From positions 1 to 20,912 of the forward strand of contig CAJFNB010000027.1 in assembly GCA_904393845.1 (NCBI GenBank): a DNA stretch of 20,912 nucleotides, in the 5' to 3' direction. This document shows positions 13,158-20,912 of the stretch, one piece after another. The notes under the pieces were generated by a model. It saw nothing but the letters and a program-made list of their open reading frames with translations. It was not told the origin of the DNA and made no database searches. Within the stretch, counting starts at the first letter, position 1, and each line of letters opens with the position of its first letter. A program made the position numbers and the translations under genes. The DNA is from Alloclostridium intestinigallinarum. GTDB taxonomy: Bacteria > Bacillota > Clostridia > Christensenellales > UBA3700.

Positions 13158-14621
13158 ATGGATAAGTTCGGGCAGATTATAGCCGATATAGACGAGTTCG
13201 TATGGGGCATACCGCTCATCGTACTCATACTTGGCGTGGGAATATACCTCACCTTCCGCCTTGTGTTTCTTCCACTCAAACGGCTGCCGCGCGCGTTCAG
13301 ATATATGTTCGCAAAGGAAAAAGGCGGCAAAGGCGAAGTTTCCAGCTTCGGTGCGCTGTGCACGGCGCTTTCAGCGACCATAGGCACGGGCAACATAGTA
13401 GGCGTTGCCACCGCGATTGTGGCGGGCGGTCCGGGCGCGATGTTCTGGATGTGGCTGGCGGCGTTTTTCGGAATGGCGACGAAATTCGCGGAAGGCGTGC
13501 TGGCGGTCAGATACCGCAAAGTCTACCGCGACGGACACGCGCTGGGCGGACCGTTCTACTATATAGAGCGCGGTCTGGGTCCGAAATTCAAATGGCTGGC
13601 GGTGCTGTTCGCGGTGTTCGGAATGTGCGTGGGACTGTTCGGAATAGGCACTTTCACGCAGGTGAATTCCATATCTTCGGCGGTGAACGAAATAATACCC
13701 TCTTCCACGGTATCGTTTCTGGGCGGGGAATTCACCGTATCCACGATAGTTTCCGGCGCGATTCTGACAGTTATCGTGGCGCTTGTGCTCATAGGCGGAG
13801 TAAAGCGCATAGCCAAAGTTTCCGAAATGGTCGTGCCTTTTATGGCGATAATCTATATCCTGTTTGGGTTTATAGTGATATTTACCAACGTAACCGCCCT
13901 GCCGGAAGCGTTCAGGCAGATATTCGTAGGCGCTTTCAATCCCAGGGCGGTCGCGGGCGGAGCGGCGGGCAGCATACTCGTCGCAATGCAGATGGGAATT
14001 GCGCGCGGCATATTCTCCAACGAAGCGGGGCTGGGTTCCGCGCCCATAGCCGCGGCGGTGGCGTCCACGCGCGAGCCGGTAAGACAGGGACTTGTATCCA
14101 TGACGGGCACGTTTATAGATACGCTCATCGTATGCACGATGACGGGACTTACCATTATCATAACGGGAAGCTGGAACATAGGACAGGAAGGCGTGGGAGT
14201 TACGATAACCGCGTTTTCGCAGGGTCTGCCCGGTTTTCTGGGTGAAGCGGGGCCGGCGATTCTTCTGGTATGCCTGATATTTTTCGCGTTCACGACCATA
14301 CTCGGCTGGAACTTTTACGGCGAAAGATGCCTGGAATATCTTGTCGGGCGCAATAAAAAGGCAATACTCACCTACCGCGTGCTGTACATATTGGCGGTAT
14401 TTATAGGTCCTTATATGACAATTCAGGCGGTATGGGACATAGCCGACATATTCAACGGACTTATGGCGATACCCAACCTTATAGCGGTGATACTGCTGTC
14501 CGGCGAAGTGGTACGGCTGAGCAAGAGCTTTTTCAGACGCTTTCCGAAAATAACGTCGGAAGCGCCTCCCACGCAGGAAGACGAAGAGGAACGGGAACGG
14601 TACAACTGCGAAGTTCTTTGA
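13158..14621 (+). CDS. Sodium:alanine/glycine symporter, AGCS family
   Basis: This 487-residue polytopic membrane protein has the length and around ten hydrophobic helices of the AGCS family, which imports alanine or glycine with sodium. Family markers are LSATIGTGNIVGVATAI near residues 70-85, GGPFYYIERGLG, and the SNEAGLGSAPIAAA segment near the middle, followed by the GTFIDTLIVCTMTGL helix. The start at 13158 has AAAGGCGG nearby. The short hydrophilic C-terminal tail is rich in Glu and Arg. It is a single-gene unit, with a strong promoter upstream and a terminator at 14689. Whether alanine, glycine or another amino acid is carried cannot be decided from sequence. Confidence 0.94.
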   Translation: MDKFGQIIADIDEFVWGIPLIVLILGVGIYLTFRLVFLPLKRLPRAFRYMFAKEKGGKGEVSSFGALCTALSATIGTGNIVGVATAIVAGGPGAMFWMWLAAFFGMATKFAEGVLAVRYRKVYRDGHALGGPFYYIERGLGPKFKWLAVLFAVFGMCVGLFGIGTFTQVNSISSAVNEIIPSSTVSFLGGEFTVSTIVSGAILTVIVALVLIGGVKRIAKVSEMVVPFMAIIYILFGFIVIFTNVTALPEAFRQIFVGAFNPRAVAGGAAGSILVAMQMGIARGIFSNEAGLGSAPIAAAVASTREPVRQGLVSMTGTFIDTLIVCTMTGLTIIITGSWNIGQEGVGVTITAFSQGLPGFLGEAGPAILLVCLIFFAFTTILGWNFYGERCLEYLVGRNKKAILTYRVLYILAVFIGPYMTIQAVWDIADIFNGLMAIPNLIAVILLSGEVVRLSKSFFRRFPKITSEAPPTQEDEEERERYNCEVL

Positions 14622-14688
14622 CGAAAACGCGGAGCGCGGCGGTTGTTACCCGCCTTAGGAATAGTTCGGGCGAACGTATACGAATATT

Positions 14689-14716
14689 GAAAAAGCGGCA
14701 CAAAAGCCGCTTTTTC
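14689..14716. terminator. Bidirectional terminator between convergent genes
   Basis: GAAAAAGCGGC (14689-14699) pairs perfectly with GCCGCTTTTTC (14706-14716) across a six-base loop. It suits both the symporter on the plus strand and the acyltransferase-like gene ending at 14725 on the minus strand. Confidence 0.9.
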
Positions 14717-14724
14717 ATTCTTAC

Positions 14725-15552
14725 TCACAAATTTTTAATGCCGAAGCCCAGTCCGAAACTTCCGCCCGAATTGTAATATTCCAGGGCGGACCTTTGCAGG
14801 GACGTTGAAGGGACTATCTTTTGAAAATCGGGGTTTTTCGACCCGAAAATATACTGCATTGCGTCCGGGTTGAACTTCCGCTTTCCCGTTATTTCGAACA
14901 TGGACGCAAACTTCAATATATTCGAGTTTTCCTTCATAAACAACTTATTGTCCGGGTACAGCAGCCAGGAAAGACAGGTGCAGACGGTATACTTTTTCCC
15001 GAAGTATTTTTCGAAAAACAGGGGCGCGGCGTAAAAGGACGCTTTGCACGCGCCTTCGTCCAGCCTGCCGCCGCGCGGAATATGCACGTTAAGACAGACG
15101 TCGGGCAGTTTACGCATTTTCCAAATGCACGCAAGCCCCATATTGAGTATGACGGGGCGTTTTATGGGCTGGAATTGCAGTCTGCCCAGTTTGAACAGCT
15201 CCAGACGGACGTGGTGCGCAAGCCATGCGGTATTGTCAAGCCCGTTGACAAGGCTGCCCGTGCGGCGGCAGTCCGCCGTCCACACGCCTATATCGCTCAT
15301 GGTATCGTAAAAAATGCTGTCGGATATGCCCCTTTCCGCATATCTCACGCGCGCGATTTCCGCCGCGCACAGCGTTACCGCCAACCGCTCGCCCAGGTCG
15401 GGACATGCCAGCTTTTTATCCGCGATGAATTTTTGCGCCTTTTTGCGCATTTCGCCCTCGCGCGAATAATATTTTTGCGCGACGCGCGCGTCCTCCGCGC
15501 TTATACAGCCGCGTTCAAGCAAGTCTTCCGTTATCCCTTCAAGTCCGTTCAT
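14725..15552 (-). CDS. Acyltransferase-like protein (NAT_N / GNAT_C type)
   Basis: This 275-residue protein resembles the two-domain acyltransferase family of Firmicutes: an N-terminal helical domain (about 1-130) and a GNAT-like C-terminal domain (about 135-265). Markers are DSIFYDTMSDIGVWT, then LAHHVRLELFKLGRLQFQP, LNVHIPRGGRLDEGAC and CLSWLLYP followed by SNILKFASMF. The family is identified from memory of these segments, and its acceptor is not known. The ATG at 15552 overlaps the rsmI stop as ATGA, so it is the last gene of the exonuclease-trmN6-rsmI operon. The N-terminal domain carries several charged helices. Nothing seems broken. Confidence 0.8.
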   Translation of the reverse strand: MNGLEGITEDLLERGCISAEDARVAQKYYSREGEMRKKAQKFIADKKLACPDLGERLAVTLCAAEIARVRYAERGISDSIFYDTMSDIGVWTADCRRTGSLVNGLDNTAWLAHHVRLELFKLGRLQFQPIKRPVILNMGLACIWKMRKLPDVCLNVHIPRGGRLDEGACKASFYAAPLFFEKYFGKKYTVCTCLSWLLYPDNKLFMKENSNILKFASMFEITGKRKFNPDAMQYIFGSKNPDFQKIVPSTSLQRSALEYYNSGGSFGLGFGIKNL

Positions 15553-16370
15553 TCGTCACCGCCCCGCAGCTTCAACGCCATTTTATATACTTCGTCGCGC
15601 GGCAGACGGCAGCGCGCGGCAACCTGCTTTATTGCGCTTTTCCTGTCCTCTCCGCTCTCCAAAAGCCGCTTTAACATATCTTCGGGATCGGGGGCTTCTT
15701 CACCCTCGCCCCCGCGTACTATCACCACGTATTCTCCGCGCGGCTCTTCCACCCGTATTTCGCCCAGAACGCCCTCTTCCACCTGCTCGAACATCTTGGT
15801 GAGTTCGCGGGTCAATACCACCCCGCGCGCGCCCAGCACGCCGTATAAAAAGTCCAGCTGCTTTTGCAGATCGTGCGGCGACACGTACAGCACCAGCGCG
15901 GCGGGCGTATTTTTGAACGCGCCCACAAGCGCGGCCTTGTCCTTGGTCTTTTCGGGCAGAAAGCCTAAAAAGACGAACGGCCCTTCTGTCCCCGAAAGCG
16001 CCAGCGCGGTGGTGAGCGCGGTGGGACCGGGGGCGCAGGTCACGGTTATGCCCGCCTGCCTTGCAAGACGGACGACGACCGCGCCGGGGTCGGATATTCC
16101 CGGCATACCCGCGTCGGTGACAAGAGCCACGTTTTTGCCCTCTTCGAGCAGTCTGACAAGGTATTCCGCGCCGCTTTTTTCGTTGTGTTTGTGGTAGCTG
16201 ACAAGCGGCTTTTTCACGCCCCTGCCCAGCAAAAACGGGAGCGAACGGCGCGTATCTTCGCAGGCGATCACGTCCGCGTTTTCAAGCGCTTTAAGCGCGC
16301 GCGGGGTAAGGTCCGCCGCGTTGCCGATGGGCGTGCCCACAAGGGTTAAAGTTCCGCTAGATTTTTCCAT
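15549..16370 (-). CDS. rsmI: 16S rRNA (cytidine(1402)-2'-O)-methyltransferase
   Basis: This 273-residue enzyme methylates the ribose of C1402 in the decoding centre of 16S rRNA, using S-adenosylmethionine. The tetrapyrrole-methylase fold is clear: LVGTPIGNAADLTPRAL at the N terminus, ACEDTRRS, the VTDAGMPGISDPG loop, and CAPGPTALTTALALSG. The C-terminal segment with KSAIKQVAAR and PRDEVYKMAL is typical for RsmI. Its start overlaps the upstream methyltransferase gene by 14 bases. In B. subtilis the equivalents yabB and yabC (rsmI) are also near neighbours, which supports both calls. Confidence 0.96.
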   Translation of the reverse strand: MEKSSGTLTLVGTPIGNAADLTPRALKALENADVIACEDTRRSLPFLLGRGVKKPLVSYHKHNEKSGAEYLVRLLEEGKNVALVTDAGMPGISDPGAVVVRLARQAGITVTCAPGPTALTTALALSGTEGPFVFLGFLPEKTKDKAALVGAFKNTPAALVLYVSPHDLQKQLDFLYGVLGARGVVLTRELTKMFEQVEEGVLGEIRVEEPRGEYVVIVRGGEGEEAPDPEDMLKRLLESGEDRKSAIKQVAARCRLPRDEVYKMALKLRGGDE

Positions 16371-17076
16371 AAAGTTTCGCCGCCTCCGCGGTCATTTCGC
16401 CGTCACGGCCGTATACGGTGAGAGAGGAAAGTTTCATGCCCGGTCTGCCGCCCTTTACGGCGGTGACGATAAAGGTGTCCGCCTGCCTGTCCGGCTTGGG
16501 ATAGATAAGCGTTACCTGTTTGGGTTGCAGATTGTTGTTGGAAAGATGGGTGAGCGCTTCCGCCATGCGCTCCACCTTGTGAACCATGTAAAATCTGCCG
16601 CCTTCGCGTAAAAGGCGCGCGCTTTCGAGTGCGAGATCTTCCAGCGTGCAGGTGCTTTCGTGTCGGGAAAGCGCACTGCGCACGTCGCCGCGCACTTCTC
16701 CGCTGCCCGCCCTGAAATAAGGCGGATTGGAAACCGCCGCGTCGAATACGGGCAGAACCTTTCCGCAGCCGTTTATATCGCCTTCATAGACGGAAATTTT
16801 ATCCGAAAGATTGTTGAGCGCGGCGTTGCGCCTGATCAAGTCCGCCGCCCACGGCTGAAATTCCACCGCGGTGACGTTTGCGCCGCGCTTTGCGGCTATG
16901 ATTACGGAGATTATTCCGCTGCCCGCGCCCAGGTCTACGACCTTATCACCCCGTGATACCGCCACGGAATTGGCAAGCAGCACCGCGTCAGACGTAAAAC
17001 AATAGGCGTCGGCGCGCTGTATGAGCATAAGCCCGCCGAATTGCAGATCGTCCAGCCTTTCCCCTTGCAAAAGCAT
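16357..17076 (-). CDS. trmN6: tRNA1(Val) (adenine(37)-N6)-methyltransferase family protein
   Basis: This 239-residue class I SAM-dependent methyltransferase belongs to the YabB/YfiC group. SDAVLLANSV is the characteristic N-terminal segment; VVDLGAGSGIISVIIAAK is the SAM-binding motif I, and AVSNPPYF is the NPPY catalytic motif used for N6-adenine methylation. By family it modifies adenine 37 of tRNA1(Val); that specificity is shown in E. coli and assumed here. The ATG at 17076 lies two bases after the exonuclease stop, with GGAG upstream, so the two are coupled. It is followed by rsmI with a 14-base overlap, giving a block of RNA-modification genes. Confidence 0.9.
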   Translation of the reverse strand: MLLQGERLDDLQFGGLMLIQRADAYCFTSDAVLLANSVAVSRGDKVVDLGAGSGIISVIIAAKRGANVTAVEFQPWAADLIRRNAALNNLSDKISVYEGDINGCGKVLPVFDAAVSNPPYFRAGSGEVRGDVRSALSRHESTCTLEDLALESARLLREGGRFYMVHKVERMAEALTHLSNNNLQPKQVTLIYPKPDRQADTFIVTAVKGGRPGMKLSSLTVYGRDGEMTAEAAKLYGKI

Positions 17077-17078
17077 AT

Positions 17079-18248
17079 TTACTCCGTCTGCGCCTTGTCG
17101 GGCGTGCCTGAGGCGGATTTTTTACGCTTGCGGCGCTTTTTCTTCTTCTTTTCGCCGCCCTCGCCGCCTTCGCCGCCCGTTTGGGTCGCCTTTTCCTTCT
17201 TCGCTCTGTCGCCTATGGTGAATTTGAGCGGCTTGCCGTAAGCCACAGCCGGCAGGGACACGACTTTATCCAGTGAAAACTCCGCCGCGACGGGTTTTTC
17301 TTCTTCCGTTATATGTAACGTCTGCTCGAACTGCTCCAAGGTGATAAACGTCACGCGTTTGCAGAATTTAGCGTCCGCGCGTATGGCTTTTTCGCGCGTG
17401 CACGGCTCGTCGTCCGCCATGACAAGCACGTTGCAACGCATGGCGTTACGCGTGTATCTGCCGCCGAGTTCGAAGCACTTTTTTGCAAAATATCCGCACA
17501 AATCGGCGTTGTCGCGTTCGAATTTTCTGGACATGCAAAAGCGTTTGCCTTCCAGCTCTCCGCCCTGCGCGGGACGGAGCGTTTTGACGTACTCTTCCAA
17601 AAGCCGCTGTAAAAACCGCTTACTGCGCGTTACGGACACGCCGTTCATGGTTATTTCGAAGTTGTCTATCTCGCCCGTGCATTCGGGGTTGTCCGAAAGC
17701 AGACGGTAGAGGGATACGTGCTTTTGCGCGCATATCTTCCTGACGAACTCCATGGTAGCCCACGCGTCGTCGTCCGAGCGGTGGAGATGTTCGGGCTGAA
17801 TGTCGAACTCCTCGCATATGCGCGCAAGTCCCACCTGCGAGCCGCTGCCGTTCTGCACGAATTTTTTGTATATAAGCTGGCTGTCGCCGAAGCGGTAATT
17901 TATGCAGGGGAACTTGTAGCGTTTGCATTGGTACGCCAGATGCTTTACGTCGTTCAATATGCTGTGACCCATGACAATCTGGTCGGGTTCTTCAAGCAGA
18001 TTTTTTATCTCTTCGTAAAACTTGTCGAATTTGGGCTGGGAACGGAAATACTCTTCCGAATAGGCAAGCTCTATTTCCGGTCTGCCCTCTTTTCTTCTCA
18101 GGTAAAAGCGGGAGGCGGGATTCATGACGATATCGCGCTTTTTGAGTACGTTGAATTCTTCGTCGGTGATGACGTATCCGAACGAACAAATTTTTCCCTC
18201 TCCGTTAAAACAGTTGGAACATTCCACATCGTAAAAAAGGTATCGCAT
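17079..18248 (-). CDS. DEDDh-type 3'-5' exonuclease with BRCT-like domain and basic tail
   Basis: This 389-residue protein starts directly with the first exonuclease strand: D7 and E9 in FYDVEC, D100 in GHSILNDV, and H156/D161 in LHRSDDDAW complete a DEDDh site like that of DNA polymerase III epsilon and related DNases/RNases. Residues from about 233 to 310 look like a BRCT domain (GKRFCMSRKFE, ELGGRYTRNAMRCNVLVM, then a conserved-type TLEQF end). The last 30 residues are a Gly/Glu stretch followed by a Lys/Arg cluster, likely to bind nucleic acid. The ATG at 18248 has no ribosome site and lies nine bases after a perfect -10 box, so the mRNA looks leaderless. It heads the operon with trmN6 and rsmI. 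Confidence 0.88.
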   Translation of the reverse strand: MRYLFYDVECSNCFNGEGKICSFGYVITDEEFNVLKKRDIVMNPASRFYLRRKEGRPEIELAYSEEYFRSQPKFDKFYEEIKNLLEEPDQIVMGHSILNDVKHLAYQCKRYKFPCINYRFGDSQLIYKKFVQNGSGSQVGLARICEEFDIQPEHLHRSDDDAWATMEFVRKICAQKHVSLYRLLSDNPECTGEIDNFEITMNGVSVTRSKRFLQRLLEEYVKTLRPAQGGELEGKRFCMSRKFERDNADLCGYFAKKCFELGGRYTRNAMRCNVLVMADDEPCTREKAIRADAKFCKRVTFITLEQFEQTLHITEEEKPVAAEFSLDKVVSLPAVAYGKPLKFTIGDRAKKEKATQTGGEGGEGGEKKKKKRRKRKKSASGTPDKAQTE

Positions 18249-18257
18249 AACAGATAC

Positions 18258-18286
18258 ATTATAGTCTATGGCGGACGTAATGTCAA
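18258..18286 (-). promoter_or_regulatory. Consensus promoter giving a near-leaderless exonuclease mRNA
   Basis: On the minus strand, -35 TTGACA (18281-18286), a 17-bp spacer and -10 TATAAT (18258-18263). A start about seven bases downstream falls near 18251, only about three bases before the ATG at 18248. Confidence 0.8.
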
Positions 18287-18341
18287 ATAAAAGCCGCTGC
18301 CGCCGCGGCGGAGCGCAAATATTCCGCGCGCGGTTTTGCGC

Positions 18342-18370
18342 TTGACTTTTCATATATCGTCTGATATAAT
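18342..18370 (+). promoter_or_regulatory. Promoter of the cysE-cysS operon
   Basis: -35 TTGACT (18342-18347), a 17-bp spacer and -10 TATAAT (18365-18370). The predicted start is near 18377, giving a leader of about 240 bases that holds the T-box. It is divergent from the exonuclease promoter, with 55 bp between the two -35 boxes. Confidence 0.8.
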
Positions 18371-18376
18371 GCATAT

Positions 18377-18606
18377 ATATGAATATGGCAAAAACGTGCC
18401 AAGAGTAGCGCAAACTATCCCGCAGAGAGGGACGGTCGGCGGCTGGAAGCCGTCCCGGGTAAAAGGCGTGAAGTGCGGGTGCGTTGCCTTGCGGAGGAAA
18501 TGCCGCACGGGATTGCCCGTTACAGCAAAGGCAAGGTGGGGCGAAAGCCCAATCAAAGTGGAACCGCGCGGACGCGTCTTTGAATACAAGGACGGTCCGT
18601 TTTTTT
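18377..18606 (+). promoter_or_regulatory. T-box riboswitch, cysteine-specific
   Basis: The leader carries the exact T-box sequence AAAGTGGAACCGCG at 18555-18568 and a GCAGAGAGGGA (AGAGA-type) element near 18422 in Stem I. In the specifier region GTGAAGTGCGGG, the triplet at 18474-18476 is TGC, a cysteine codon, which agrees with the cysE and cysS genes downstream. Uncharged tRNA-Cys would stabilise the antiterminator and switch the operon on. The specifier is assigned from its position after GTGAAG, not from a full fold. This leader is open in frame with cysE, which hides it in simple gene calls. Confidence 0.9.
18566..18606 (+). terminator. T-box-controlled terminator
   Basis: CGGAC (18569 region) pairs with GTCCG, with GTCTT and AAGGAC extending the stem, followed by seven T residues (18600-18606). 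Its 5' arm overlaps the end of the T-box sequence, so terminator and antiterminator exclude each other. Confidence 0.8.
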
Positions 18607-18617
18607 ATGAGGTGGAC

Positions 18618-19265
18618 ATGGGCAAGATAAAGGACGATTTGAATGCCGCCATGGCAAAAGACCCGGCGGCGCGCAGCAAACTGGAAGTGTTCTTCACTTA
18701 CGGCGGATTCCGCGCGCTGTTCAGGCACAGGCGCGCGCATTGGTTTTACAAGCACGGCTTCAAGCGGCTGGCGCAGATAATTTCCGCACGCACGCGCAAA
18801 CTTACGGGTGTGGACATACACCCCGCCGCGGAGATAGAAGGCGGCGTGTTTATCGACCACGGCGTGGGCGTGGTGATAGGCGAAACGGCGGTCGTGGGGC
18901 GCGACGTGCTGATATACCAGGGAGTGACGCTGGGCGGCACGGGCAAGGACACGGGCAAGCGCCACCCTACCATTGAAGAAGGCGTTATGCTCTCCGCCGG
19001 CGCGAAGGTGCTGGGTCCCATAACGGTGGGCGCGCACAGCAAGGTGGGCGCGGGAAGCGTGGTTTTGAAGGACGTACCGCCGCACTGCACCGTGGTGGGC
19101 GTACCGGGACGGATAGTCAAACAAAAGGATAAGCGCGTGGACGAACAGACCATACAGCAACTGCCCGACCCCGTGCAGGAAGAGATAAAGCGTCTGCGCG
19201 AGCGGCTTGACAGGCTGGAAGGCAGGGCGGCAAGCGCGGCAAAGCGGCAGGCGGACGAGGAATAA
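18618..19265 (+). CDS. cysE: Serine O-acetyltransferase
   Basis: This 215-residue enzyme makes O-acetylserine from serine and acetyl-CoA, the first step of cysteine synthesis. The left-handed beta-helix hexapeptide region fills residues 65-170. The catalytic dyad maps to D66 (GVDIHPAA) and H81 (FIDHGVG), with H116 in KRHPTI matching the third conserved histidine; the spacings equal those of the E. coli enzyme. The C terminus is a charged coiled-coil-like tail. The start is the ATG at 18618, with AGGTGG four bases upstream, just after the T-box terminator. The same frame is open back to 18336, but that part is the T-box leader and not protein. cysS follows after 11 bp. Confidence 0.95.
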   Translation: MGKIKDDLNAAMAKDPAARSKLEVFFTYGGFRALFRHRRAHWFYKHGFKRLAQIISARTRKLTGVDIHPAAEIEGGVFIDHGVGVVIGETAVVGRDVLIYQGVTLGGTGKDTGKRHPTIEEGVMLSAGAKVLGPITVGAHSKVGAGSVVLKDVPPHCTVVGVPGRIVKQKDKRVDEQTIQQLPDPVQEEIKRLRERLDRLEGRAASAAKRQADEE

Positions 19266-19276
19266 AGGAGGAGCAT

Positions 19277-20671
19277 ATGCTTAGAATATACAACACCCTG
19301 ACAAGGCAGAAGGAAGATTTTACGCCCATACACGAGGGCAAGGCTTATATGTACAGCTGCGGACCGACCGTATATAACTATGCGCACATAGGCAATCTGC
19401 GCACGTATATATTTATGGATTTGTTCCGCAGAACGCTAAAATACGACGGTTACAAGCTGAAAGGCGTGATGAACATAACGGACGTAGGACACCTGCTCTC
19501 CGACGGCGACACGGGCGAGGACAAGATGCAGAAGGCTTCCCGCGAGCAGAAAAAATCGCCCTGGGAGATAGCCGCCTACTACACGGACGTGTTTTTCACC
19601 GACCTTAAAAAGCTGAACATAGGAAAACCCGAGATAATCGCCAAAGCCACCGACCACATACAGGAGATGATAGACTACGTTCAGAAGCTGGTGGAAAAAG
19701 GCTACGGCTACGAGATAGACGACGGCATTTACTTCGACATAGGCAAATTCCCCGGTTACGGCAAACTGTCCCGCCTGAACCTGGAAGAACAGCAAGCTGG
19801 CGCGCGCGTGGAAGTGAACAGCCAAAAGCGCCACCCGGCGGACTTTGCGCTGTGGAAAAAGGCGGAGCCGGAGCACATTATGCAATGGCCCAGCCCCTGG
19901 GGAATGGGCTATCCCGGCTGGCACATAGAGTGCAGCGCGATGAGCCTTAAATATCTGGGCATGCCCTTCGACATTCACACGGGCGGCGTGGACCACATTC
20001 CCGTCCACCACGAAAACGAGATTGCGCAGAACGAAGCCCTTACCGGCAAAAAGAGCGTTAATTATTGGGTGCACGGCGAATTTATGCTGGTGAACAACGG
20101 CAAGATGAGCAAATCTTTGGGCAACACCTACCGCATTTCCGATTTGGAAGAGCGCGGCTACAAAGCCCTTGACTTCCGCTATTTCTGCCTTAATACCCAC
20201 TACCGCAAAAAGCTGAACTTCACGTTTGAAGGACTGGACGCGGCAAAGGCGGCGTATGCGCGTCTGCTTGCGCAGGTGTACAAGCACAAGACGGCGAAAG
20301 CAAGCGGCGATACCGCCCTTGCGGAAAAGTATCTCGAACAATTCAGGCAGGCGATAGACGACGACCTGAACGTCCCTCTCGCCCTGGGCATTTTATGGAC
20401 GATGATGAAGGAAACGCCCGCAAAAGAATTGTATACCGCCGCCCTGGAATTCGACAAGGTGCTGGGGCTTGACCTTGACAAGGCGGAAGTGCCCAAGGAA
20501 GAGGAACAGAAGACGGAAGCGCCGCAGGAAGTTATCGCCCTGTGCGAAGAGCGTAAGGCGGCAAAAGCCGCCAAAGACTGGGCGAAGGCGGATAAACTGC
20601 GCGCGGATATAGCCGCAATGGGCTATACGGTTGTGGACACAAAGGACGGCTATAAGGTGACAAAGGCATAA
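19277..20671 (+). CDS. cysS: Cysteinyl-tRNA synthetase
   Basis: This 464-residue class I synthetase charges tRNA-Cys. The ATP-binding HIGH motif appears as HIGN in CGPTVYNYAHIGN, where C28 is also a zinc ligand. Other zinc ligands lie in GWHIECSAMS and HHENEIAQ. The KMSKS loop is present as GKMSKSLGN near residue 270. Full length and C-terminal anticodon domain look intact (KAAKDWAKADKLR, then a DTKDGYKV end). AAAGGAGGAG precedes the ATG. With cysE it forms a two-gene operon under one cysteine T-box, so cysteine synthesis and tRNA charging respond together to uncharged tRNA-Cys. Confidence 0.97.
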   Translation: MLRIYNTLTRQKEDFTPIHEGKAYMYSCGPTVYNYAHIGNLRTYIFMDLFRRTLKYDGYKLKGVMNITDVGHLLSDGDTGEDKMQKASREQKKSPWEIAAYYTDVFFTDLKKLNIGKPEIIAKATDHIQEMIDYVQKLVEKGYGYEIDDGIYFDIGKFPGYGKLSRLNLEEQQAGARVEVNSQKRHPADFALWKKAEPEHIMQWPSPWGMGYPGWHIECSAMSLKYLGMPFDIHTGGVDHIPVHHENEIAQNEALTGKKSVNYWVHGEFMLVNNGKMSKSLGNTYRISDLEERGYKALDFRYFCLNTHYRKKLNFTFEGLDAAKAAYARLLAQVYKHKTAKASGDTALAEKYLEQFRQAIDDDLNVPLALGILWTMMKETPAKELYTAALEFDKVLGLDLDKAEVPKEEEQKTEAPQEVIALCEERKAAKAAKDWAKADKLRADIAAMGYTVVDTKDGYKVTKA

Positions 20672-20696
20672 CCCGTCCCCGCCCTATTAAAAACGA

Positions 20697-20724
20697 TAAA
20701 GCGCCGGATTCCGGCGCTTTTTTA
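20697..20724 (+). terminator. Terminator of the cysE-cysS operon
   Basis: A perfect stem GCGCCGGA/TCCGGCGC (20701-20717), extended by AAA/TTT pairs, followed by a run of T residues, 28 bp after the cysS stop. Confidence 0.92.
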
Positions 20725-20734
20725 CTGCCGCGGC

Positions 20735-20912
20735 AAATTATACTTTCAAGTGCAACACTTTAACAAAAAAGCGTTCATACAAAAACTGCTGTATAATGAA
20801 GTTAGCAAAAAAAATAAGGCTATGTCACAACAAACAGTTGATAAATAGCCATTTTTATAGGGGAGTATCAGAACTCCCCTACAAACTGTTATTTGCAGTT
20901 ATCTATACTCAT
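20735..20912. other. AT-rich segment with two hairpins; possible insertion sequence end
   Basis: Composition changes sharply to AT-rich after the terminator. The segment holds TTTCAAGTGCAACACTTTAA at its left, a TATAAT box at 20792-20797, a hairpin GGCTAT/ATAGCC (20818-20850) enclosing a start codon and an eight-codon reading frame, and a 9-bp hairpin TAGGGGAGT/ACTCCCCTA (20858-20881). The left sequence recalls, from memory only, termini of IS30-family elements of Firmicutes. No transposase is in the window, so the identity is unproven. Confidence 0.35.

Noticed and set aside
18336..18617. CysE residues upstream of the ATG at 18618
   Set aside because: The stretch contains the promoter -10 box, T-box elements and terminator; CysE homology begins after it.
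18249..19160. Upstream extension of the exonuclease frame to 19160
   Set aside because: It runs antisense through cysE and the T-box; the exonuclease fold starts at the ATG at 18248.

Overview
The window looks like chromosomal DNA of a Bacillota (Clostridia) bacterium, possibly an uncultured gut lineage of the Christensenellales type; that lineage is inference only. The signs are a class I tetrahydrofolate (THF) riboswitch, a cysteine T-box, GGAGG ribosome sites, near-consensus sigma-A promoters (nearly all with 17-bp spacers), a YwmB-like/M23 pair typical of Firmicutes, and GC-rich codons combined with frequent AUA isoleucine codons. I see no prophage, CRISPR array or rRNA, and I recognised no tRNA.

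Region 1 (1-6110, minus strand) is a folate operon followed by an alcohol dehydrogenase. Transcription starts near 6074, passes a THF riboswitch and an intrinsic terminator, then reads folC, folE, an HD-domain hydrolase, folP, a folB-folK fusion and an Fe-S/flavodoxin-type oxidoreductase. Most of these genes overlap by a few bases. Together they cover GTP to dihydropteroate to polyglutamylated folate. The two unnamed genes could supply steps lacking a recognised enzyme here: dihydroneopterin-triphosphate dephosphorylation and folate reduction. An iron-type alcohol dehydrogenase with its own promoter lies downstream.

Region 2 (6110-10800) holds envelope genes. A minus-strand pair encodes a membrane protein with a long Pro/Glu/Val repeat and a small membrane protein broken by a frameshift next to a perfect 22-bp inverted repeat. 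A plus-strand lipoprotein sits behind a perfect 50-bp tandem duplication that duplicates its promoter. A minus-strand YwmB-like/M23 peptidase pair follows.

Region 3 (10800-14720) has a 212-bp inverted-repeat element, whose partner copy is cut by the left window edge, then a family 2 glycoside hydrolase and a divergent AGCS sodium:amino-acid symporter.

Region 4 (14720-18290, minus strand) is an RNA-metabolism operon: a DEDDh exonuclease with a BRCT-like domain and an apparently leaderless mRNA, a tRNA1(Val) methyltransferase, rsmI, and an acyltransferase-like protein.

Region 5 (18340-20912, plus strand) is a cysteine operon, cysE-cysS, under a T-box with a UGC specifier. It ends at a strong terminator and then AT-rich sequence that may be the end of an insertion sequence.
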